This document shows, piece by piece, positions 58,606-64,000 of a stretch of 64,000 nt of DNA; position 1 is the stretch's first letter, and every line of letters begins with the position of its first letter. Source of the DNA: Pseudomonadota bacterium (lineage in GTDB: Bacteria > Pseudomonadota > Alphaproteobacteria > Rhizobiales > Xanthobacteraceae); contig JAEYAW010000038.1 in the NCBI GenBank assembly GCA_023404675.1, positions 1 through 64,000 on the forward strand, read 5' to 3'. The notes beneath the pieces are model-generated. The model was not told the DNA's origin. It saw only the letters and a list, made by a program, of their open reading frames with translations, and ran no database searches. The position numbers and the translations under genes were made by a program.

Positions 58606-59466
58606 ATGGGGCGAAATACGGCGGGCTGGGGCAGCGGGCTCCTGGGTGTCATCATTTTCAGCGGCTCGTTGCCGGCCACGCGCGTTGCCGTGGCTGACTT
58701 TTCGCCCATGTTTCTCACTTCCGCTAGGGCGGTGATTGCGGCAATCCTCGGTGCCATCTTTCTGCTGGGCCTTCGTCAGGTGCGGCCGGCGCGAAACGAT
58801 CTCCTGTCGCTGGCCATCGTCGCGGCCGGCGTTGTAGTCGGCTTTCCTTTGCTGACGGCGCTCGCGCTCCAACACATTACCGCTGCCCATTCGATCGTAT
58901 TCATCGGACTGTTGCCGCTTGCGACTGCGATCTTTGGTGTATTGCGCGGCGGCGAGCGCCCGAAGCCTACATTTTGGCTTTTTTCAATCATCGGAGCTGC
59001 AACGGTCGCGGGCTTCGCCATTTCCAAAAGCGATGGCGGCTCACTCGTGGGCGACCTTCTCATGATTGCCGCTATCCTGCTCTGCGGACTTGGTTATGCG
59101 GAAGGCGCGGCCCTTTCCCGCCGTCTGGGTGGTTGGCAAGTCATCTCTTGGGCCTTGTTGATTTCCCTGCCGATGATGGCCCTTATCGCGTTGGCGACTC
59201 TTCCCGACAGTTGGAGCAACATCAGCTTGCCCGCATGGATCAGCCTCGCTTACGTTTCTGTCTTCAGCATGCTAGTTGGCTTCATCTTCTGGTATCGCGG
59301 GTTGGCGCTCGGAGGTATCGCAGGGGTCGGGCAATTGCAGCTTCTGCAACCTTTCTTCGGCCTCATTCTCGCCGCCGTATTCCTCCACGAGCCGATCGCT
59401 TGGACGATGATTGCAGCCACCGTTGTAGTGGTTCTGTGCGTTGCAGGCGCTAAACGCTTCGCCTGA
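58606..59466 (+). CDS. EamA/DMT-family exporter beside the cycloserine-type operon
   Basis: This 286-residue protein has ten hydrophobic helices in two EamA repeats (VIIFSGSLPATRVAVADFSP ... and GLGYAEGAALSRRLGGWQVISW ...). DMT proteins export amino acids and metabolites. It lies 222 bases after dcsB with its own promoter and the motif shared with the dcsA-mocR gap, so it is probably the product exporter, like the membrane protein DcsJ in Streptomyces. No resistant D-Ala-D-Ala ligase or alanine racemase accompanies the cluster, so export may be the main protection. Confidence 0.85.
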   Translation: MGRNTAGWGSGLLGVIIFSGSLPATRVAVADFSPMFLTSARAVIAAILGAIFLLGLRQVRPARNDLLSLAIVAAGVVVGFPLLTALALQHITAAHSIVFIGLLPLATAIFGVLRGGERPKPTFWLFSIIGAATVAGFAISKSDGGSLVGDLLMIAAILLCGLGYAEGAALSRRLGGWQVISWALLISLPMMALIALATLPDSWSNISLPAWISLAYVSVFSMLVGFIFWYRGLALGGIAGVGQLQLLQPFFGLILAAVFLHEPIAWTMIAATVVVVLCVAGAKRFA

Positions 59467-59474
59467 CGCCATCA

Positions 59475-59580
59475 CACCCTTGTCCCATGGCGGCCGGTGA
59501 TCGTCCGCCAGCTCGCATGGAAACCATGGGCGTCGTCTAGGGCGCATCGGTGTCGTGGCAATTGGGCCGGCAAAGGGGAT
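59475..59580 (+). pseudogene. Decayed copy of the relaxase 3' end
   Basis: This stretch matches 49293-49399, the end of the relaxase gene, at about nine of ten positions, with small deletions and an in-frame TAG. It keeps the distinctive TCGTGGCA and TTGGGCCGGCAAAGGGGAT ending. It lies just after the exporter gene, so the block 49400-59474 sits between two relaxase 3' ends. Confidence 0.88.
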
Positions 59581-59635
59581 TTCCTGTCTCGGCCTCTTCA
59601 CGATGGGCCGGACTTGCTTGACAGGTGCCTGCACG

Positions 59636-59656
59636 CGATTATGGTATGTTCGTTCA
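59636..59656. promoter_or_regulatory. Candidate TetR operator 1
   Basis: CGATTATGGTATGTTCGTTCA overlaps the promoter of the TetR gene. A near copy lies at 60279-60300 before the downstream reductase gene. The sequence TCGTTCAATAACGA just after contains a short palindrome. Confidence 0.55.
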
Positions 59657-59676
59657 ATAACGATGTCAGGTGCGAT

Positions 59677-60261
59677 ATGGCCCGCCCGCGAGAGTTCGAT
59701 GAAGAGCGTGTGCTCGATGCCGTCATGGATACCTTCTGGCGCAGCGGCTATGAGGGCACCTCCGCGCAGGCCCTTGTCGATGCGACCGGGCTGGGTCGCG
59801 GCAGCCTCTATGCCGCCTATGCCAACAAGGACGGTCTGTTCGAGCAGGCGCTGCTTCGCTACCATAAGCGCGCCCAGGCCCATGTCGATCAGCTCCGGCA
59901 AGAGGGGTCGCCCATGACGCGGCTGCGCGAGCTGATGACCGATATAGTCGAGGCCGATCTGAACGCGCCGGAAAAGCGCGGATGCCTCGCGACCAACAGC
60001 GCGGTCGAAATGGCGGGCCGCGATCCCCACGTCGCCGACCTTGTGCGACAGAACTTCACCATCCTGATGCGCGGCATCGAACAGGCGATCCGGCGCGGCC
60101 AGGCCGCCGGGGAAATACGCCCCGAGGGCGATGCCGCCGTGCTGGCGCTTTTCCTGTTCAATGCCGTGCAGGGGCTGCGGGTGCTCGCCAAGACCTTCCG
60201 CCCCGACGACCGTCCCAAACTCATCGCCGTAATCGACCAGACGCTGACGGCATTGACCTGA
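59677..60261 (+). CDS. TetR-family repressor
   Basis: This 194-residue protein has the TetR HTH (MARPREFDEERVLDAVMDTFW, YEGTSAQALVDATGLGRGSLYAAYANKDGLFEQAL) and an AcrR/YcdC-like ligand-binding half. It precedes a reductase and an MFS exporter and shares an upstream motif with them, so it probably represses the trio and itself. ATG 59677 is used; an upstream in-frame start would run into the promoter. Confidence 0.92.
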   Translation: MARPREFDEERVLDAVMDTFWRSGYEGTSAQALVDATGLGRGSLYAAYANKDGLFEQALLRYHKRAQAHVDQLRQEGSPMTRLRELMTDIVEADLNAPEKRGCLATNSAVEMAGRDPHVADLVRQNFTILMRGIEQAIRRGQAAGEIRPEGDAAVLALFLFNAVQGLRVLAKTFRPDDRPKLIAVIDQTLTALT

Positions 60262-60278
60262 GCGTCCGTTTTTTTGGT

Positions 60279-60300
60279 CGATTATGGAATGATCGTTACA
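60279..60300. promoter_or_regulatory. Candidate TetR operator 2
   Basis: CGATTATGGAATGATCGTTA repeats the motif at 59636-59656 with three changes and lies 27 bases before the reductase ATG. Confidence 0.55.
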
Positions 60301-60326
60301 CAACAACCCAACCACAGGAGCTTCCC

Positions 60327-61193
60327 ATGACAGACACTTCTTCAACTCTCCCGGTCGCCGTTCTCGGTGCCGGCATCATCGGTGCTGCCGTCGCCCGCAA
60401 TCTCGCTCGCAAGGGCTTTGCGGTTCGCGCCTGGAATCGCTCGGCAGCGAAAGCGCAGGCGCTCGCGGCCGATGGCGTCGCGCCGTTCGAGAACGCGGCC
60501 GACGCGGTGCGCGGCGCGGCGATCGTCGTGACCGTGCTGAAAGATGGCCCGGCCGTGACCGAGGCGATCGGGGCGGCGCTTCCCGGCCTCGCCAAAGGCG
60601 TCGTCTGGCTTCAACTCAGCACGGTCGGCATCGAGGCGATCGACGAGCTGTCCAGCTTTGCGGACGAGCACGGCTTCGTCTTCTATGATGCACCGGTCCA
60701 AGGCACCCGCCAGCCGGCTGAGCAAGGCAAGCTGGTCATTCTCGCTTCCGGGCCGCAGGACGGCCGCGAGACGGCTCAATCCGTCTTCGACGCCATTGGG
60801 CAGCGCACCCTTTGGGTGTCCGATACGGCCGGCGCGAGCAGCCGGCTGAAGCTGGCTCTCAACGCCTATGTCTTCGCGCTGACCCACGGCACGGCCGAAA
60901 CCCTCGCCATCGCCCGCGCGCTCGGCGTCGATCCGGCGCTTGTGATCGAGGCGGTGACGGGCGGCCCGCTCGACAGCGGCTATTTCCAGGGCAAGGCTGC
61001 GGCGATGCTCAAGGGCGATTTCGCCACCAGCTTCTCGGTCGAGAACGGGGTGAAGGATGCGTGCCTTGTCGTGGAAGCCCTCAAGGGAACCGGCGTTCAC
61101 GCCGATCTGGCCGAGGCCGGGCTTGTGCGTTTCGAGCGCGCTGCCGAGGCCGGACATGGCGACAAGGACATCGCCGCTTCCTTCCTCGCCTGA
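60327..61193 (+). CDS. NAD(P)-dependent beta-hydroxyacid dehydrogenase-like reductase
   Basis: This 288-residue protein has VAVLGAGIIGAAVARNLARKG, the substrate loop DAPVQGTRQPAEQGKLVILA (the family has D-A-P-V-S-G) and the catalytic Lys region SRLKLALN. It fits the 3-hydroxyisobutyrate dehydrogenase/imine-reductase-like superfamily. The Ser-to-Gln change in the substrate loop suggests another substrate. GGAG precedes ATG 60327. Confidence 0.88.
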   Translation: MTDTSSTLPVAVLGAGIIGAAVARNLARKGFAVRAWNRSAAKAQALAADGVAPFENAADAVRGAAIVVTVLKDGPAVTEAIGAALPGLAKGVVWLQLSTVGIEAIDELSSFADEHGFVFYDAPVQGTRQPAEQGKLVILASGPQDGRETAQSVFDAIGQRTLWVSDTAGASSRLKLALNAYVFALTHGTAETLAIARALGVDPALVIEAVTGGPLDSGYFQGKAAAMLKGDFATSFSVENGVKDACLVVEALKGTGVHADLAEAGLVRFERAAEAGHGDKDIAASFLA

Positions 61194-61204
61194 CGGACGA
61201 TCCA

Positions 61205-62419
61205 ATGACAGTCTCTGAAAATATGCAGGGCGTAGCGCCCAAGGGCGGCGCTGCGCCGGATCGCCTCCCGGTCGGTCAACTGCTTGCCTTCACCGTGGCG
61301 GGCTTCCTCGCCATCATGACCGAGAACATGCCCGCCGGCCTGCTGCCGCAGATCGGCCAGGGCCTCGGCGTTTCCGAAGCCATGGCCGGGCAGACCGTGA
61401 CGCTCTATGCGCTCGGCTCGGTCGTGGCGGCGATCCCGGTCATCGCGGCGACGCGAAGCTGGAATAGGCGTCCGCTGTTCCTGCTCGCGATTGCAGGGCT
61501 GCTGGTCTTCAACACGCTCACGGCGATTTCGGCGCACTACGGACTGACGCTCGTGGCCCGCTTCATCGCCGGCATGGCGGCGGGCGTCGTCTGGGGGCTT
61601 GTTGCGGGTTACGCCCGGCGTCTCGCGCCACCCCATCTGCAAGGCCGGGCCATGGCGATCGTCGGCGTCGGCCAGCCCATCGCCCTGTCACTCGGCGTCC
61701 CGCTGGGCGCGTGGCTCGGCGGTCTGTCAGACTGGCGGCTCGTGTTCTGGATCATGTCCGCCGTCGCCCTGGTGCTGCTCGCCTGGATTCGCCTGGGCGT
61801 GCCCGACTTCCCCGGACAGGCCCAGCACCAGCGCCTGTCAGTTGGCCGCGTCTTCGCCATCCCCGGCGTCCGGCCCGTCCTGCTGGTGCTGTTCGGGTGG
61901 ATTCTCGCGCACAACATTCTCTACACCTACATCGCGCCCTTCCTCGGCACGACAGATACGGGCCTGCGGATCGACATCATCTTGCTCGTATTCGGCGTGG
62001 CCTCTGTCGTCGGCATCTGGGGAACCGGCGTTCTGGTGGATCGCCGCCTGCGCGGCGTCACGCTGCTCAGTCTCGCCGCCTTCGCCGGAGCTGCGCTGCT
62101 GCTGGCGATGTCGCACGGCTCCCCGATCCTCGTGCTGGCCGGCGTGACGATCTGGGGCCTGACCTTCGGCGGCGCTCCGACCTTGCTGCAAACGGCGCTG
62201 GCCGACTCCGCCGGCGATCATGCCGACGTCGCCCAATCCATCCTTGTCACCGTCTTCAACCTCGCCGTCGCGGGGGGCGGTCTGGCGGGTGGCCTGGTTA
62301 TGGACAAGGCGGGAGCTGCCTCCCTGCCGTGGATACTGATTCCACTCGTCATGCTTGCACTGGTGACGACGTGGCTGGCTAGAGACCATGGCTTCCGCAC
62401 AGGACAGCGAGGGGACTGA
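61205..62419 (+). CDS. MFS transporter (DHA1 type)
   Basis: This 404-residue protein has twelve hydrophobic helices, the motif-A region RSWNRRPLFLLAIAGLL and the motif-C-like GVGQPIALSLGVPLGAWLG of drug/H+ antiporters such as the sugar-efflux/AraJ group. It is 11 bases after the reductase and under likely TetR control, so it probably exports a toxic small molecule. Confidence 0.9.
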   Translation: MTVSENMQGVAPKGGAAPDRLPVGQLLAFTVAGFLAIMTENMPAGLLPQIGQGLGVSEAMAGQTVTLYALGSVVAAIPVIAATRSWNRRPLFLLAIAGLLVFNTLTAISAHYGLTLVARFIAGMAAGVVWGLVAGYARRLAPPHLQGRAMAIVGVGQPIALSLGVPLGAWLGGLSDWRLVFWIMSAVALVLLAWIRLGVPDFPGQAQHQRLSVGRVFAIPGVRPVLLVLFGWILAHNILYTYIAPFLGTTDTGLRIDIILLVFGVASVVGIWGTGVLVDRRLRGVTLLSLAAFAGAALLLAMSHGSPILVLAGVTIWGLTFGGAPTLLQTALADSAGDHADVAQSILVTVFNLAVAGGGLAGGLVMDKAGAASLPWILIPLVMLALVTTWLARDHGFRTGQRGD

Positions 62420-62511
62420 CCGGAATGCGCCGCCGGAAACGGAATGAGAGGCGACGAACAGCGACCTCGTTGCAGGTCCAAAGGATTGCGGCGAATCCTT
62501 TCGTTCGCCTG

Positions 62512-63405
62512 TCAGATTTCGCGCCTGCTTTGCCTCAGCAAGAAATCGCGCACATAGACGACGCGGGGATGGCGCAGCGCTGGCTTGTTCCAGGCGAGAT
62601 AGAGCGTGTTTTCCGGTGTCGCGCCTGGCGTCGGCAGCACGGCGAGATCGCCGGCCGTGACCGCATCCGCGCAGAGATAATCGGGCAACACTGTCCAGCC
62701 CGCGCCAGCCTTCGCCATCTCCAAAAGCAGGCGCAAGTCCGGTGCGGTCGCCACGGCCTGCATCTCTGGGTTCTTGTCGAACACGCGCTGGAAGAACTCA
62801 CGCACGAGCGGCAGGGTTTCTCCATAGGCAATCAACGGCAGGCCGCACAGGAAGTCGGCCGTCACGTTCCTTGCCTTCGTCCGCTCGGCGAGGCTCGGGG
62901 CCGCCACCGGCAGCAAGCGTTCGCGCCCCATTTCCGCAAACCCATGCGCCTTGCCTTCGGGCGGCGAGGCGGTGACGGCGAGATCGGCATGGCCTTCGTC
63001 GAGCGCGGCATAGATGCGCGCCCGGTCGCCCGTCTGGATGCGCAGCCGCAAGCCTTCGCTGGTCAGCGGCGCGAGCCGTGGCGCGACGCGCAGCGACAGA
63101 TATTCGGCCGGGCCGACGATATGCACCGTGCCGCTCAAGCGGGAAGAGCGCGCCTGCGCCGCGCCCATCGTCGCCTCGATCCCGTCGAGATGGGCGGCGA
63201 CCGAGCGGGCGAGATCGTCGGCCGCGGGCGTCGGGGCGACGCCGCGCGCCTGCCGGACGAACAGCGGCTTGCCGAGCATGGTTTCCAGCGCGGCGATATG
63301 TGCCGAGGCGGCCGGCTGGGTGATGCCGAGCCGTTGTGCTGCCCGCGTCAGCGAGCCGGCGCGATAGGCGTCGAGGAAGGTGCGCAGATAGACGAGGTGG
63401 TTCAT
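62512..63405 (-). CDS. LysR-family regulator
   Basis: This 297-residue protein has the LysR HTH (MNHLVYLRTFLDAYRAGSLT, QPAASAHIAALETMLGKPLF) and sensor domain. It is divergent from a DJ-1/PfpI-type gene across about 100 bases containing a perfect palindrome, so it most likely controls that gene and itself. Confidence 0.92.
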   Translation of the reverse strand: MNHLVYLRTFLDAYRAGSLTRAAQRLGITQPAASAHIAALETMLGKPLFVRQARGVAPTPAADDLARSVAAHLDGIEATMGAAQARSSRLSGTVHIVGPAEYLSLRVAPRLAPLTSEGLRLRIQTGDRARIYAALDEGHADLAVTASPPEGKAHGFAEMGRERLLPVAAPSLAERTKARNVTADFLCGLPLIAYGETLPLVREFFQRVFDKNPEMQAVATAPDLRLLLEMAKAGAGWTVLPDYLCADAVTAGDLAVLPTPGATPENTLYLAWNKPALRHPRVVYVRDFLLRQSRREI

Positions 63406-63410
63406 GTCGG

Positions 63411-63438
63411 ATCAGCCATAGGATTATCTATGGCTGAT
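63411..63438. promoter_or_regulatory. Palindromic LysR box
   Basis: ATCAGCCATAG (63411-63421) and CTATGGCTGAT (63428-63438) form a perfect 11-bp inverted repeat with a 6-base spacer, containing the LysR T-N11-A pattern. It lies directly before the LysR start and 72 bases before the divergent gene. Confidence 0.78.
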
Positions 63439-63509
63439 AGCAGAAGGAACGATTTCTGTCATGGCTCTGGATCGGGCAGCCTCGGGCGACCCAATCATGG
63501 AGCCGTCCA

Positions 63510-64000
63510 ATGACCGAACTCATTTCCCAGATCAAAATCCTCTTTATCCTCACCTCCGCCAGCACCATGGGCGTCAGCGACAAGCCGACCGGCCTCTGGT
63601 TTGAGGAACTGGCGACACCCTATTATGCGTTTCTCGACACCGGCGCTTCGGTGACGCTCGCCTCCATAGCGGGCGGCTCCGCGCCCATCGACCCGCGCTC
63701 GGTCAAGCCCATGGGCGAGAACGAGGCCAGCGTCGACCGCTTTCTCGGCGATGTGGCGGCGTCCGGGGCGCTGACCGACACCCTGCCGCTCTCCGCCATC
63801 GACATTTCCGAGTATGACGCGGTGTTTCTGCCCGGCGGGCATGGAACCATGTGGGATTTGCCCGAGAGCACTGAGTTGGCCGCGCTGCTCGGCAGGGCAT
63901 GGTCGGAAGGCAAGATCGTCGCCGCCGTCTGCCACGGCCCGGCCGGGCTGGTGAACGTCAAGGACGAGACCGGCGCTCCGCTGGTGAACGGCCGCCGCGT
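63510..64000 (+). CDS. DJ-1/PfpI-family protein, cut by the window end
   Basis: The visible 163 residues show KILFILTSAS, PGGHGTMWDLPES and the nucleophile elbow AAVCHGPAGL (Cys141), as in type-1 glutamine amidotransferase-like, HchA-like glyoxalase/deglycase proteins. It may detoxify reactive carbonyls. ATG 63510 is close behind a Cys-less leader; the C-terminal part lies beyond the window. Confidence 0.88.
   Translation, partial: MTELISQIKILFILTSASTMGVSDKPTGLWFEELATPYYAFLDTGASVTLASIAGGSAPIDPRSVKPMGENEASVDRFLGDVAASGALTDTLPLSAIDISEYDAVFLPGGHGTMWDLPESTELAALLGRAWSEGKIVAAVCHGPAGLVNVKDETGAPLVNGRR

Overview
The window is GC-rich DNA from an alphaproteobacterium, most likely a Hyphomicrobiales (rhizobial/Ochrobactrum-like) genome. 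It is dominated by the backbone of an integrative and conjugative element (ICE) or related conjugative plasmid, with several cargo blocks set into it. The basis is the gene content (ArdC, ParB-like, strawberry-notch-like helicase, Toprim, DUF2493, SSB, DUF6499/DUF2285, AlpA-like HTH, RepA, ParA, DUF2840, TraF, DUF736, transglycosylase, DUF3363 relaxase) and layout resembling the Mesorhizobium symbiosis-ICE family. No ICE integrase or att site is visible, so the ends of the element are not defined here.

Layout. 1-120 is the 3' end of a FecCD iron-siderophore permease. 531-773 is a structured RNA (copy 1), followed by two c-di-GMP enzymes (MHYT-GGDEF-EAL and GGDEF-EAL) and a small monooxygenase-like gene. 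6085-28081 is the left ICE backbone: ArdC, DUF2958, a large ParB-like protein, a run of small unknown proteins, a Phd/VapC toxin-antitoxin pair, a helicase gene split by a three-recombinase (RIT) element, a Toprim protein, DUF2493 and SSB. 28164-39658 is a metabolic cargo block (glucose dehydrogenase, glutathionyl-hydroquinone-reductase fusion, SDRs, VOC, DoxX, esterase, phenolic acid decarboxylase, two LysR regulators) that looks aimed at phenolics and quinones. 40170-49410 is the regulation, replication and transfer core: a frameshifted FseA-like activator, a QseM-like antiactivator preceded by RNA copy 2, an HTH/RdfS-like protein, RepA with its origin, ParA, a DNA methylase, TraF, a transglycosylase and the relaxase.

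The most striking block lies just behind the relaxase gene (49400-59474), between the relaxase 3' end and a decayed second copy of that 3' end. It holds a complete set of homologues of the Streptomyces D-cycloserine enzymes in one operon: DcsA (heme N-hydroxylase), DcsD, DcsE, an extra SDR, DcsC, DcsG and DcsB. A divergent MocR-type regulator and an EamA exporter sit beside it and share an operator-like motif with it. The predicted route is L-arginine to N-hydroxyarginine to hydroxyurea, then O-acetylserine plus hydroxyurea to O-ureido-L-serine, racemisation, and ATP-dependent cyclisation. 59677-64000 is a further cargo block (TetR, 3-hydroxyisobutyrate-dehydrogenase-like reductase, MFS exporter, LysR, DJ-1/PfpI protein cut by the window edge).

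Two non-coding families stand out. One is a ~240-nt RNA present in two diverged copies whose hairpins and a long-range pairing are kept by compensatory changes; one copy is the immediate leader of the QseM-like gene. The other is a short leader hairpin with an invariant AGAGG loop repeated in front of at least three backbone genes.
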